Assembly: GCA_009746045.1 (NCBI GenBank)
Contig: RPFO01000017.1
Location: 1,387,001-1,451,000, forward strand
Direction: 5' to 3'
From: Mesostigma viride
Lineage: Eukaryota; Streptophyta; Mesostigmatophyceae; Mesostigmatales; Mesostigmataceae
Length of the DNA stretch: 64,000 bases
The notes below the pieces were generated by a model, which made no database searches, was not told the origin of the DNA, and worked only from the letters and a program-made list of their open reading frames with translations. A program made the translations under genes and the position numbers. The number at the start of each line of letters is the position of its first letter. Positions within the stretch are counted from its first letter, which is position 1. This document shows positions 21,671-31,535 of the stretch, piece by piece.

Positions 21671-23700
21671 CATTAATTAATTAATTAATTAGACTCGTGC
21701 TCCCGTTGGGGAGTCATGGAGCATTGAATTGAATTGAATTGTAACATAACTCCGTTGGGAGTATATGTAGCACATAGCCCTTGAGAGGGGGCATATGGCC
21801 TATCATACATCCTAAGCTACTTCCTGCAAGGGTGGGGATGTAAAGGACCCTTGCTCTAGGTGCACCAGGGCACTTGCATCCCCATGATCTTCAAGCTATG
21901 CCCAGCGAAGGGGGAGCCTGTCATGGGGGGGAAGATCAGCAGAGCTATACAAAAAGGCTAGGGCATGGCGTCTCAGCAGAGAGTTACTCCCTGCATGGGC
22001 ACAACATAGCTAAATAAAGCTAGGCATCATCTGGAGTGTGGCACATCATAGGCACACATGTACATGATTAAATAAAGCGGGTGGCTTAGCTAGGATAGTG
22101 CCTCTAGGAGGCGTACATGTACATGGCCACGGTCTATCTATTCTACACTACTACTGCTGTATTCCCCTAAGCTGGGGCGTCTGGAGTCGTTGGGGCCGCG
22201 GGGGTCGCCTGCCAGGGCTTGTGGCCGACGTAGATGGCCGCCCCCTTCCAGTACACCGGCTGCCCCGCCTTGGTCTTCCGGAGCTGGAGGTAGGTGGGCC
22301 ATAGCTCCCGTCGCCGTTGTTGCTGCGCCAGGGTCAAGTCGTCGTCAAGGGTGAAGAGAGTCTTCTCGAGCCGCTTGCGGCGTCGGAGAAAAGAAATCTT
22401 GTCCGCCGGGGTCTTAAAGGTGAGAAGGAGCGGGGGCGGCCCTGCCTTACCCCGCGCGCGGGGAAGGCGGTGGGCGACCAGGTCGATCTCACCAGTAAGG
22501 CCCATGCGACTAAGAATTTCTCTCTCAAACGCACGTGCAAGCTTCTCGGAATTCTCACCTTCCTCCATGTCGAGGTTCTTGACAATGACGTTAAGGCTGC
22601 GCTTGGCAAGCTCGGCCTCCTCGCGGAGGTCAAGCGTCTGCCGCTGGAGCTGGGCTGCGACGGCGGAGGTGGTGGAGGTGGTGTGCTGCTTAAGCATGTC
22701 CGCCCAGGTCGTGATGGGAGGAGCATCGCCGGCCAGGCCAGCAGAGGTTGGCTTGGCGGCAATGTCCTTCACCGCCTGGGCGGTGAGGCCCGCGGTGTTC
22801 TGCAGGACCTCGATAGCGATGGCATTATCCTTAAGACGTTGGTCAATGTCGCGGAGCTGGGCGGTGATGGAGTCGGTGGAGGCGGAGGGGGGGGGGTGGA
22901 GGCGAGGAGGGTGGCGGTGGCGGTGGGGATGGTGGGGAGCTCAGCAGCCAGCGTGCGACCCACAGCTGCCACATCTGCAGCTAGGGGCGTCACGTGCTGT
23001 GAGATGGTTTCTTGGAGGTGGAGGAGGAAGGTGGATTCGGTCAAGGGGGAGGGGGTCCAGAGGTCCGTGACAGAGCGGTCAAGGATGGAAAAGAGGGCGG
23101 CGAGCTGAAGACGGGGGCGAGACCAGCGGGCCAGGTTCTCAGGTCGGTGAGTAAACCGGCCGTCAGGTCCAGGGCGGAGGCGGTAATGGCTGTGAAGGCG
23201 CTGGCACAGGTCGAGAATGGAGGCGTATGACCCATAAAACACGAGCTCCAGTATCTTGATGGGTGGCATGTCGAAAAAGCCGGGTCTGGCACCGTCGAAG
23301 GTGGAAAATAACCCGTCAACGTCAAAGTCGCGCTCAGACCAGCTTGGTTCGGTTGGGCGGCTGCGTTTTGGCTCGGGCGAGGCTGAGGGCGAGGCAGGAA
23401 GCCCGGGAGGGTGCTGGGCGACAACCAGTGCGCGACTAGGGTCACCACCGCCTTCCGGCCCTGATGGCGAAGCTGCAGCCGGAGCTGCAGACGTATTTTC
23501 ATTGCCGAGCGCAGCCGTCAGGCTGCGTTGCGTCGATGGGCGTTTGCTCATCGTATATTGCGTAATAGCGTCGGAAAATTATATCAGCATGTGCGTCGTA
23601 GAAAGACGCGTCGATTGTGATATTCACGGCTGAATTCGGTGCTCAAACGTGAAAGTTATGAGCTCCGCCGTCAGCCATGGCTACCTCGTGGCTCGTGGCT
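21671..23700 (-). mobile_element. ORF1-only LINE-like element, copy 1, with nested truncated 3' end
   Basis: Read on the minus strand: a 5' leader near 23700-23552 matching those of copies at 38425 and 48300, a degenerate ORF1 (23551-22167), then a 3' untranslated region ending near 21740 in a (CAATT)n-like tail. Left of it, 21671-21722 is another short 3' end with a (TTAA)n tract and the GCTCC..GGAGC block. No reverse transcriptase follows ORF1. Confidence 0.75.
22167..23551 (-). pseudogene. LINE ORF1 protein, copy 1, one frameshift
   Basis: Starts MSKRPSTQRSLTAALGNENT at 23551. The frame runs to 22769, then the rest reads from about 22772 to 22167 in another frame; the break sits in a G-run near 22887. 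The C-terminal half has the plan of an L1-type ORF1 RRM: AKRSLNVIVKNLDMEE as first strand, FEREILSRMGL helix, RLPRARGK and PPLLLTFKTPADK strands, then FLRRRKRLEKT. It ends with the family's DDDLTLAQQQRRRELWPTYL block and YWKGAAIYVGHKPW. The part before is a coiled coil (LREEAELAKRS). ORF1 proteins bind the element's RNA. Confidence 0.78.
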
Positions 23701-24375
23701 CGTACTTACCGATAATGGCCGAAAAAATAATAGATAATGGAGCATTAATTAATTATTAATTAAACACGTGCTCCCGTTGGGGAGTCACGGAGCACCGAAG
23801 TGCTTTTAATCCCTGTGTGTGCACAACAGGAGAAAGGGCAGAGACCCCCAGTCTCCTTCATGCCAAAGGCGGCATGCCACAGCTGCATTCGGGCGCGCTA
23901 GCTAATTAATTAATTAATTAATTAGACTCGTGCTCCCGTTGGGGAGTCACGGAGCATTAACCCCGATGGATGGATGGATGGGTGCAAACAGTCCTACCGG
24001 TCTAATCTATCTACATCGGCTACATACTACATCTAACAGCAGCGCTAGCTAAACGGACACACTAACGATCCGGCAATTAATTAATTAATTAATTAATTAG
24101 AAACATAACTCCGTTGGGAGTACATGTAGCACATATCCCTGAGAAGGGGCACATTCTGGGCTACTTCCTGCAATGGTGGGAATGTAAGCTACCCTTGCTC
24201 TAGGTGCACCAGGGCACCTGCACCCTCATGATCTTCACACTATATCAAGGAGACAACACTATATGCCCAGCTAATTAATTAATTAGACTCGTGCTCCCAT
24301 TGGGGAGTCACGGGGCATTAACCCCGATGGATGGATGGATGGATGGATGGGTGCAATTAATTAATTAATTAATTA
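23701..24375. repeat. Cluster of truncated LINE 3' ends with (TTAA)n and (GGAT)n tracts
   Basis: No gene. (TTAA)n tracts at about 23745-23762, 23903-23925, 24076-24100, 24270-24288 and 24355-24375. Most are followed by GACTCGTGCTCCCGTTGGGG-like or ATAACTCCGTTGGGAG-like blocks that also form the 3' ends of the complete elements, and two by GGATGGATGG runs. They look like very short, 5'-truncated minus-strand insertions landing near one another. Confidence 0.7.
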
Positions 24376-25031
24376 GACTCCATCATCATTCCGTCATCAT
24401 TCCGTCATCGCGACTAGGAGAAGTGCACCACCCTTATGCTGGCATCTGTCACCACCCCGGCAGTTGTGATGGTGTGTTGGGGTGTGACAAGGATGGCGAA
24501 AAATTGCACGTACTTACTCTTAAGAGAAAGAACGCCCAATTTTTCGCCACCCTGCCACCCCTTGGCGCGGGTCATAGGAGGTGTTTGTTAAGGTGTGACA
24601 AGGATGGCGAAAAATTGCACGTACTTACTCTTAAGAGAAAGAACGCCCAATTTTTCGCCACCCTGCCACCCCTTGGCGCGGGTCATAGGAGGTGTTTGTT
24701 AAGGTGTGACAAGGATGGCGAAAAATTGCACGTACTTACTCTTAAGAGAAAGAACGCCCAATTTTTCGCCACCCTGCCACCCCTTGGCGCGGGTCATAGG
24801 AGGTGTTTGTCAAGGTGTGAGAGTGATGGCGAAAAATTGCACGTACTTACTCTTAAGAGAAAGAACGCCCAATTTTTCGCCACCTTCCCCCACTGGCCGG
24901 CGCTGAGGTGGCGTGGGTTGTTGGATGTGGCGAAAAATTGCACGTACTTACTCTTAAGAAAAAGACCGCCCAATTTTTCGCCATGGCCTCGCATGGTGAG
25001 GGAGCCGGCGAGGGCCGCGCGGCGGGGTGTG
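24376..25031 (+). repeat. Left terminal inverted repeat of the virus
   Basis: 656 bp, matches the reverse complement of 45582-46349 except that it has five tandem units instead of six. The outermost bases are AGACTCCATCATCATTCCG and the repeat is directly preceded by (TTAA)n. The last shared bases are GCGGCGGGGTGTG. Confidence 0.93.
24481..24982 (+). repeat. 111-bp tandem repeats within the left TIR
   Basis: Five units, the gatggcg start recurring at 24492, 24603, 24714 and 24825, then a shorter unit near 24926. Each unit carries a 12-bp perfect inverted repeat, GGCGAAAAATTG ... CAATTTTTCGCC, around a ~30-base loop containing CTCTTAAGAG. A reading frame of 37-residue repeats passes through because 111 is divisible by three, but nothing suggests it is translated. 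Confidence 0.9.
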
Positions 25032-25319
25032 CAGAGTGTTATGGTGTATTACTCTCTGTAACCTCTGGTCGGGTGTCAACTCAGACGACCTATGCAAGAA
25101 TCCCATACGACCTGTGTCGATGCATGAGAGGTTTACTCTGGATTTTAAACTTGCAATTAGAACTGCATTTCGAGACGAATGAAAATTGTTTTCAGCACAT
25201 ATTGACGCGTTGTATACTGCATAAACGAATTCATTAAAATTTATATCACGTTCACATTCGTTATCAGCTCAACAAGAGCGAAATGGCAAACTCGTTGCCG
25301 TCGTCAACAAGACGACACT
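25032..25319. other. Virus left end between TIR and first gene
   Basis: AT-rich, no reading frame of note. It would hold the 3' end of the leftward transcript of the 191-aa gene. Confidence 0.5.
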
Positions 25320-25895
25320 CTACTCCCCGTCCTTGGAGTTTCCAGTCGGGCTCTTCACAACGTTCGAGGCGGACTTCCTCTTGTCGTTAAGGCCGCGGGA
25401 GCTTGACACTTCCTCGCGGTTCCTCTTCCTGCCATGGGAAGTGGCGGTCTTTGCGTCCTCGAAACCCTTCTTTGCCTCCTCCCATGCCTTGTAGAGCGCA
25501 ATGGGGGAAATGCCCGGCTGGCGCTTGGACTTGGAGAAGCCATTGAGGAATTCGTCAACCATCTTAACGCATCCGTCGGCTTGGTCGAGACGAATCCACT
25601 CACAGCGGTCCTCGACCTTCTTCGGCCTTGCCGCGTTCCTCTCGTAGACCCACTCGACGCAAATTTTGGGCGTCTTGCGGTCGACATCGTCATATCCGGC
25701 GTCGTGAATCTTGAGAACCTCGCAGGTAGGTCCGGTGCCTCCAACAGCACCAGGTGCCCCGGACAAAAGGGAGACCTGATGCGTCAGGTAGGAGAGTTGG
25801 TCCGATATCTTTGTCTGGCCGTCCTCGAGACTATCGAGGTATTTTCCAAGCGTGGCCAACGCCTTCTCGCAGGGCCCTGCGTTTCGGGAAGCCAT
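25320..25895 (-). CDS. Viral protein of unknown function, 191 aa
   Basis: ATG at 25895, intact. The first ~45 residues look helical with heptads (LATLGKYLDSLEDGQTKISD), the middle has a Cys/Trp-containing globular part (VEWVYERNAARPKKVEDRCE), and the last ~50 residues are basic and Ser-rich with a nuclear-signal-like GRKRNREE. No family recognised. Outermost gene of the leftward structural block. Confidence 0.7.
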   Translation of the reverse strand: MASRNAGPCEKALATLGKYLDSLEDGQTKISDQLSYLTHQVSLLSGAPGAVGGTGPTCEVLKIHDAGYDDVDRKTPKICVEWVYERNAARPKKVEDRCEWIRLDQADGCVKMVDEFLNGFSKSKRQPGISPIALYKAWEEAKKGFEDAKTATSHGRKRNREEVSSSRGLNDKRKSASNVVKSPTGNSKDGE

Positions 25896-26244
25896 GGCTA
25901 CCGGCAGAGGGCTTGCAACGTGAGATGCGTGACCTGCACGTGATTTTGCCTATTTGTGCACCGTGTGCAAAGGTCCGTTACGTCTGCTGGCACGGCCTGG
26001 ACAGGGCGCGAAGGTGGCGAGACTTGCACAAGTGTCGAACTTGGCTAAAATTTGCAGTGATGCAAGTCCAGAGTGGCCTCTACCACGTGGCGAGTTCTGG
26101 GACGTGAATTCAGGTAAACGGACTCGTAAGCTCGCGCGTACTCGGGGTCGTTTCTCATACGCCTGAACGAATTCTCCAGGGTGTCCACCAGTGTGAATTT
26201 TCCAAGGCATCCACCCATACATATTGTCGTATAATGCACAGAAA
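25896..26244. other. Spacer in the virus left arm
   Basis: About 350 bp without a supported gene. Short frames on both strands lack start context and do not resemble anything else here. Confidence 0.45.
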
Positions 26245-26757
26245 TTACTTACCGTGACATTTGCATTTATTAAAACCTCGCACCTTCTCAAATTGTAACA
26301 CGCAGACGAAAGATTCGTATGCAGCAACGTTTTGATATTCCGTGTCTCCTACGTCCCTATCTATGTGGGCCAACCTTATCTCCAGAATGCCCCCGTTCCT
26401 AAAGAGATGTGGATTCCTCAAATTGAAATATGCGTGATCGTTGATCAAAGAATAGTCGAAAGTTGTCGTTGTTGCTGTTGCTTTTTTGCATATTTCTGAT
26501 CCCAGCACAACCCCTTGGTCCAAATTGTGCTCACCGCCCAAGAAACTGGGGGATACCAAGCCAATGAGCACGTGAGGGGGGGTGCTTTCGATTCCTGCAA
26601 TGGATGCAAAGTGAAGCCCGCCTCTCCAATCCCCGTCGATGATGGGAGCACTCGGATCTGGCTTAATTTTAAAACGAAATACCGCGTTCTCGACGTCACT
26701 GTCACTCGATGAGGCCTCGCTGTCAAGTACTATCTGGTAATAATTTGGATAGTCCAT
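26245..26757 (-). CDS. Viral protein of unknown function, 170 aa, beta-rich
   Basis: ATG at 26757, intact, preceded on the minus strand by AACTAAATATCTATCC, similar to the A+T-rich motif in front of the capsid gene. The predicted protein alternates hydrophobic and polar residues as in beta sandwiches and ends in a Cys/Lys tail (FNKCKCHGK). It resembles in size and texture the ~160-170-aa proteins at 32372 and 32851, but I could not align them convincingly. Possibly a virion component. Confidence 0.65.
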   Translation of the reverse strand: MDYPNYYQIVLDSEASSSDSDVENAVFRFKIKPDPSAPIIDGDWRGGLHFASIAGIESTPPHVLIGLVSPSFLGGEHNLDQGVVLGSEICKKATATTTTFDYSLINDHAYFNLRNPHLFRNGGILEIRLAHIDRDVGDTEYQNVAAYESFVCVLQFEKVRGFNKCKCHGK

Positions 26758-26795
26758 TGCTTACATGATATGGATAGATATTTAGTTATAGAGGC

Positions 26796-28778
26796 CTATG
26801 TTGGAGGAGTTAACGGTGCCCCCCACTTGGCTGCGAGGTAGCCGCGGATCATCTCAAGCTCGGCCGCAGTCTTGGCGGTGTTGTAGATGAGGATCTCGCC
26901 GATCCACCCATCAAAAGCACGACTCGCGTTGGATGAGTCTCCTCCAATAGAGAGATTTCCTGAACCAGTTGTAGGGTTTGATCCAGTTCTACCGTAGCCG
27001 GCTCTTCCATCGAAGCGGGTGATGAATGCATCCGTACTAGTGTTGCATGAAAGCGCCATGACGTGTGTTGCGTTGTCGAAAAATTCATCCCTGGTGCTCG
27101 CGGTATCAGAGACAACGTTCGGAGAGAAGATGAGAGTTTTCTGTGAGTCTGCCTGGTATGCCATTAGATAACTAGCGTTATTTACCGACCCAAGCATATA
27201 CCCTCTGATACCCGTCGCCCCTCCCATTACTGGATACGTTGCAGTAGTTAGCTGTTTGGCGACTAGGAGGATGCTCGCACTGGCCCCGATCGTGCTCCAG
27301 AAATTGTTCACGGACCCTAATAAACCAGACCGCGAGTTGATAAAGCGGAGGGACTGTTTCGAGTTCAGTTCCGTCGTGTCCAGCGTAGGACACTTGGAGG
27401 AAGTGGCCTGCGTCACGTGGTACCCGTTCGGCCCTTTGTCGTTCACTCGCATCACGTTCCCACCTGTCGTGTTTTGTTGGGTTGTGCCGGACGTGTCGCT
27501 GAACACCGTGGCGCTGTCGGACGGATCGTACCACGCGAACAAATTGGGGTCTGTTGCGGGGTTGTAAACTGGTGTATACGTAAAAGTAAGAGAGTTAGAC
27601 GCCGAGTTCCCGTTACCCGACATGGAGTCTGTCGCCGCGTTGGAACCCACGCTGACGGTCGTCAACGTGTTCGAGGTTCCTGACACGTCGAACGTGTAAA
27701 ACGCCGCGTTTACCTGCACCAAGTTGGACGCCGTCCCGTTGGTAACGACGATGTCCCCGAGCGCAAAACCAGTGACTGACCGGCTGAAGGTAGCCGTCAC
27801 GCCGACTGGGCTCGCGGACGGTGTTGCCCCGGCCGAAGTCGCGAGGGTGACTGTAGGCGGCGGGGAGTAGGTGAACGCGACCGTGTTGGACTCGGCGTTT
27901 GTGACCCCGAATTCGCCTACCGTCGTGCCATCGACCACCCTCACGGTCGTCTGGGAGTATGGAGTGGTCGGTGTCATTGCGAACTGGTATGATGCCCCGG
28001 TACCGGTTACCGACGACGCTGTTCCGTTGTTCACGTAGATGTCCCAGCTACCAAACCCGGTCACGGGCTTGTCAAATGTGACATCCATTGTGACGGGGCT
28101 TGTGGTTGGATATGTCCCTGCAGCTGTAGATAGAGCGACTGTGATAGGTGGAGGGCTCAGTGTGAATGTTAGAGTATTGGATGCGTCGTTTCCACCGTCC
28201 ACCACATCCACTCCCACGCTAACAGTGGTGGGGGTGTATGCCGTGATGGGAGTGACCGAGAATGTATAAGATGAACCACTGCCTGTCAACGAGGAAGCGG
28301 TCCCATTGGTAACTACTATGTCGTCTATGGAAAAACCAGCTATGGACTTACTGAAAGTGGCAGCCACTGCGATAGGGCTCGCAGTAGGATTAGCGCCTGC
28401 CGTTGTAGCAAGTGTGACGGTGGTGGAAGGAGGGGTGTAGGTAAATGATAACAGGTTGGATTCGTCGTTATATGCCCCAGAAACCCCTGTTACCTTATTT
28501 TCTTTCACGGAAACCGTGGTTGGGATCGAACCTGTGATATTTGTTATATCAAAAAAATACGTCGCCGGTGCACCTAAAAAGAGGTCGACTGCCGTTCCGT
28601 TTGTCACGTCAATGTCTGATAGATCAAACCCCGTGACGTCTTCATTAAATGTCGCCATCACGAGAACGGGGACATCCGATGGTGTAAGGTCCACTGTTGA
28701 TAACCCAATCGTGACCGAGGTACTAGGAACGCGGCGTTTATATAAAAGAGCGGGGCATATACCACTATCCAACAACAT
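26796..28778 (-). CDS. Fibre-like protein: Ig-like repeats plus LamG/lectin-like domain
   Basis: 660 aa, intact, ATG at 28778. Residues ~20-400 are four repeats of ~95 aa, each with a FNEDVTGF/FSKSIAGF-type strand, a D-I-x-V-x-NGTA turn (DIDVTNGTAVDL, DIVVTNGTASSL, DIYVNNGTASSV, DIVVTNGTASNL) and a TTVSV strand, the pattern of bacterial Ig-like (Big) domains. Residues ~405-660 begin FAWYDPSDSATVFSD and end FDGWIGEILIYNTAKTAAEL, the signature of a concanavalin A/LamG-like jelly roll. Repeated Ig plus lectin suggests a surface adhesin that recognises host glycans. Its place beside the capsid gene in the leftward block supports a virion protein. Confidence 0.82.
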   Translation of the reverse strand: MLLDSGICPALLYKRRVPSTSVTIGLSTVDLTPSDVPVLVMATFNEDVTGFDLSDIDVTNGTAVDLFLGAPATYFFDITNITGSIPTTVSVKENKVTGVSGAYNDESNLLSFTYTPPSTTVTLATTAGANPTASPIAVAATFSKSIAGFSIDDIVVTNGTASSLTGSGSSYTFSVTPITAYTPTTVSVGVDVVDGGNDASNTLTFTLSPPPITVALSTAAGTYPTTSPVTMDVTFDKPVTGFGSWDIYVNNGTASSVTGTGASYQFAMTPTTPYSQTTVRVVDGTTVGEFGVTNAESNTVAFTYSPPPTVTLATSAGATPSASPVGVTATFSRSVTGFALGDIVVTNGTASNLVQVNAAFYTFDVSGTSNTLTTVSVGSNAATDSMSGNGNSASNSLTFTYTPVYNPATDPNLFAWYDPSDSATVFSDTSGTTQQNTTGGNVMRVNDKGPNGYHVTQATSSKCPTLDTTELNSKQSLRFINSRSGLLGSVNNFWSTIGASASILLVAKQLTTATYPVMGGATGIRGYMLGSVNNASYLMAYQADSQKTLIFSPNVVSDTASTRDEFFDNATHVMALSCNTSTDAFITRFDGRAGYGRTGSNPTTGSGNLSIGGDSSNASRAFDGWIGEILIYNTAKTAAELEMIRGYLAAKWGAPLTPPT

Positions 28779-28996
28779 TTGTATAGACTAGTCGTCGTTA
28801 TTTTTTTTGGTTTGGTAGCGGGTACTTGAAGGTGGGGAGAAGGGGAAGTGCTTGCCTTACGGGAATTGTCATGGACAAACCAGAATCTGCCATTTCTGGG
28901 ATGTCAAAAATCAACTTCAACCTGTTAAACGGGTTAGCTGTGATGCCAGGGTCTCGAAAGTAGTCCATCGTTTGTCACTAGACACACATATATTTT
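28779..28996. other. Spacer between fibre-like and capsid genes
   Basis: No gene. It holds the end of the capsid transcript and the upstream region of the fibre-like gene on the minus strand. Confidence 0.45.
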
Positions 28997-30292
28997 TTAG
29001 AGGTACACGGCTGCCTGCCTGCCTGCAGCGATGTCCATCTTTGATTCGCACTCCGTGAAGATGTAGGAAATGCAGTCCGTCGCTCCCTTCTCGACTCGCA
29101 GCGTGACCACCGATGCCGTGCCACGAAGGTCAAGGCCGCTCATGTACTCTGGACCGGCACATGGCATATTCAGGTGACACGCCATCGTGAAGTTGTTGTT
29201 TAGCCACGTGGTAGGAGTCATACCCTCCCGGACACAGGACAAGACGTTCCCCTGGTCACCGAACGCGGACAACAGATTGATCCACGCCTCGGTTGCGTTC
29301 GTACGGTATCCAGGCGCTAGGTTGGATCCATTGATGTCGTATTGGTAGGAAGTCATACCATCCGCGATGTGATTGAACATCGTATTGCCAGATGCGTTGG
29401 TCACGTCCGCGCCGGCAGCAACCTGAATCGCCAGGAGTTTGCTGGCGGACGCGGAAGACAGCGACGCCTTGATGGCATAGGGAGAACGAGTCCCGAGCGA
29501 CTGTTTGGTGGACTGCCACGTCCGCCACTTGAAGGAGAGAGTTCCACCCTCGGCAAGCCTGGACGAGAAAATCTGGCCCACGATATCCTCTTGGAACCTG
29601 TACGTGTCGATGCTAAAGTGGATGTTGCTCAGTTCGAAACCAACACCTGTCGCTGCTACAACGGCCACGATGCCATCGCCTGCTGAGGCTGCCTGCGCCA
29701 CGCTAGGGAGCATCACCCCTCCGTCCATGAGTGTGATTCGGATCTCGATGGGAGGGAAGAGACTCAGATCCACGATCCGAGGCTCGCCGCTCAGGAACCC
29801 CAGAAAGTGGTCGATGACGCCGTCCACCGCGGTGTTCGCCTTCACGTTGTTTGTAAGAGTGCCAGCCACGTCAGCGGTTACGGTGTTGCTATTCTTCGAC
29901 CAACCAGCAGGAGCCTGTGCGAGGTTGTACTCGACCCCTCCGTGCACCGAGAGAAGAGTATGGAACAGCTGGGAGTAGTCGTTGATGCTATCGACGGTCT
30001 GCCCTCCTGCCAGCACCTCGAGGCGCCGGATGATAGAGGACGTGTACGCGGGGAACTTCGCGAACCCCGCCGTGGTCGTCGGCGTCCCCGTGAAAAACAT
30101 GGCGAAGGAGTGCAAGTCCACGAACCCGGACGTGGGCAGGCGAACCGCGACCACGGACCCTTGTTTGATGCCATCGCTGGCTGAGAGGGTGCTGAGATGC
30201 ACTCGCTGAGTCGTGTGTTGGCCTAGCGCCTTCACGAGGTATTGCATACTCTTTGGGATAGCGCGGGAGTACCAGGAGTTGTCAGAAGCCAT
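28997..30292 (-). CDS. MCP: Major capsid protein, double jelly-roll type
   Basis: 431 aa from the ATG at 30292 (MASDNSWYSRAIPKS); the frame is open 15 bp further up but only with a GTG. The N-terminal part has the layout of Polinton-like virus capsid proteins: a basic start, a strand-rich region with VDLHSFAMFFTG, then IIRRLEVLAGGQTVDSINDY near residues 85-105, matching the conserved 'gGq.i..inDY' stretch of this family. The second half has SLFPPIEIRITLMDGGVMLP and a strand-rich C-terminus. It would form the trimeric capsomers of an icosahedral shell. AAATATCTAACTCGAG lies just upstream. The adjacent penton-like gene strengthens the call, but the fold is inferred, not shown. Confidence 0.82.
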   Translation of the reverse strand: MASDNSWYSRAIPKSMQYLVKALGQHTTQRVHLSTLSASDGIKQGSVVAVRLPTSGFVDLHSFAMFFTGTPTTTAGFAKFPAYTSSIIRRLEVLAGGQTVDSINDYSQLFHTLLSVHGGVEYNLAQAPAGWSKNSNTVTADVAGTLTNNVKANTAVDGVIDHFLGFLSGEPRIVDLSLFPPIEIRITLMDGGVMLPSVAQAASAGDGIVAVVAATGVGFELSNIHFSIDTYRFQEDIVGQIFSSRLAEGGTLSFKWRTWQSTKQSLGTRSPYAIKASLSSASASKLLAIQVAAGADVTNASGNTMFNHIADGMTSYQYDINGSNLAPGYRTNATEAWINLLSAFGDQGNVLSCVREGMTPTTWLNNNFTMACHLNMPCAGPEYMSGLDLRGTASVVTLRVEKGATDCISYIFTECESKMDIAAGRQAAVYL

Positions 30293-30322
30293 CGATGGTG
30301 TATACACTCGAGTTAGATATTT

Positions 30323-30682
30323 TTACTGAAGGAGCTGGCCGAGTATAGGATTTTTTACTTTCGCCCCGTCCACTCTTCTCTCGAGATTCGATAGGGCGCT
30401 CAGCCCCGTGTTCGCGGCCGAGTACGCTTTCCCGAGGAGCGTACTCTTCGCGATCATGTTAGAGGGGACGTGCCCGAGCGCTGAATCGACGATGCCCGCG
30501 ACCTGTTGCGCGGCTCGCGCCCCGTCTCCGATTTTCGAGATAACCTCTCCCGCGACGTGCCTGGCCTTCTTGACAGCCGACACGATCGCCGCCCCGTCGC
30601 CGACCCTCTTGATTGCGTTTCCAGCAAACTCGCCCACGCGTCTACTAGCCACGTTTCCGATCGCGCCAAAATTAAGTTTCAT
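30323..30682 (-). CDS. Small viral protein, 119 aa, helical, between capsid and penton genes
   Basis: ATG at 30682 overlaps the end of the penton-like gene by 11 bp (ATGAAACTTAA), indicating coupled, compact packing. Predicted helices alternate Ala/Gly/Val with Lys/Arg (NAIKRVGDGAAIVSAVKKA), compatible with an amphipathic, membrane-active or DNA-binding virion protein. Adenovirus-like and adintovirus relatives have a small protein of this kind near the capsid genes, but I see no sequence match that proves it. Confidence 0.65.
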   Translation of the reverse strand: MKLNFGAIGNVASRRVGEFAGNAIKRVGDGAAIVSAVKKARHVAGEVISKIGDGARAAQQVAGIVDSALGHVPSNMIAKSTLLGKAYSAANTGLSALSNLERRVDGAKVKNPILGQLLQ

Positions 30683-31535
30683 CGTCCTCGACAGTACTAG
30701 ATGGCTGAGAAATTAATCTGGTTTGTGGCTGGACAGTCCTGTCGAGTGCCATGTACTTCAAGACGCTCCCGATCTTCCTAGCCTCTATCCCCATTGCCTT
30801 CTGAGGGCTTATGCGGAAGGAGAGCTGAAGAGCCCAATCCGAGTAGACAGTTATAGGAGCATCGTCCTCGTCGAGCAGTCGGATCGTGATGTTGCTGGGA
30901 GAGTCCTTGAGATGCTGCCACAAAGGGTTCGCTGCCTGCCAAACAATGGGTTCTAAAAACTGCGACATATTAGGGCAAACTGCCAAAAGACCTCCATATC
31001 CAGTGCCTGTCGATGAGGATATGACGTTTCCCCGGACGATGTCACTATACACATACACCATTCTCAGTCTCCCATTCGTTGCTGGCCGGTTGCTAGCGAG
31101 GGCGCCTGTGAGAGCATAAGAGCCTTCCATGAGCCCCAACACCCGGCCCGTGGGCTCATCCACAGAGATAGAGAACTCGACGGCATTGGTCACGGTAAAA
31201 AGGCTAGTCGCCCTGTTGTCTGTGACCGAGAACCCGGGATCCACCGCCTTCAAAGCGTCCTCTATGTTTTTTCGGTTTTCGATGGTCGTGTAGGATCCAC
31301 GCGGCAAAGTCACCTTGACGGGGGACTCGCCGCCAGACAAACGGACAGTGAAGTATCGGTTTCCTTCGCTGATGTGCGTCTGTTCAAACGGGATGGTCAT
31401 GAGGGTAAGCCCGACGTCGTGATAATCGTCAAGGAGCCCCGCCGGGATGTCCCACACCGGATCCACTAGCGTCCCGCGAGTCCGGTTCTCCGTGCGAAGA
31501 GTGAGTGTCAGCGTCTCCTGGATGAACTCCTTCAT
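30672..31535 (-). CDS. mCP: Minor capsid (penton-like) protein
   Basis: 287 aa, ATG at 31535, intact. The sequence is strand-rich throughout. Near residues 228-250 it has the stretch ITIRLLDEDDAPITVYSDW followed by LQLSFRI; the pattern 'I.lldedg.pi....dw.l.l.f.i' is typical of the penton protein of Polintons, virophages and Polinton-like viruses. Pentons close the fivefold vertices of the shell. The order penton, small protein, capsid is usual in this group. Confidence 0.75.
   Translation of the reverse strand: MKEFIQETLTLTLRTENRTRGTLVDPVWDIPAGLLDDYHDVGLTLMTIPFEQTHISEGNRYFTVRLSGGESPVKVTLPRGSYTTIENRKNIEDALKAVDPGFSVTDNRATSLFTVTNAVEFSISVDEPTGRVLGLMEGSYALTGALASNRPATNGRLRMVYVYSDIVRGNVISSSTGTGYGGLLAVCPNMSQFLEPIVWQAANPLWQHLKDSPSNITIRLLDEDDAPITVYSDWALQLSFRISPQKAMGIEARKIGSVLKYMALDRTVQPQTRLISQPSSTVEDDET

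Noticed and set aside
24481-24982. CRISPR-like array
   Set aside because: Whole 111-bp units repeat with no unique spacers, and the context is eukaryotic and viral.
24423-25061. Open frame of 37-residue repeats in the left TIR (and 45465-46301 in the right)
   Set aside because: The frame exists because the 111-bp unit is divisible by three; the unit is a hairpin repeat at a virus end, with no start context and equally open frames elsewhere.
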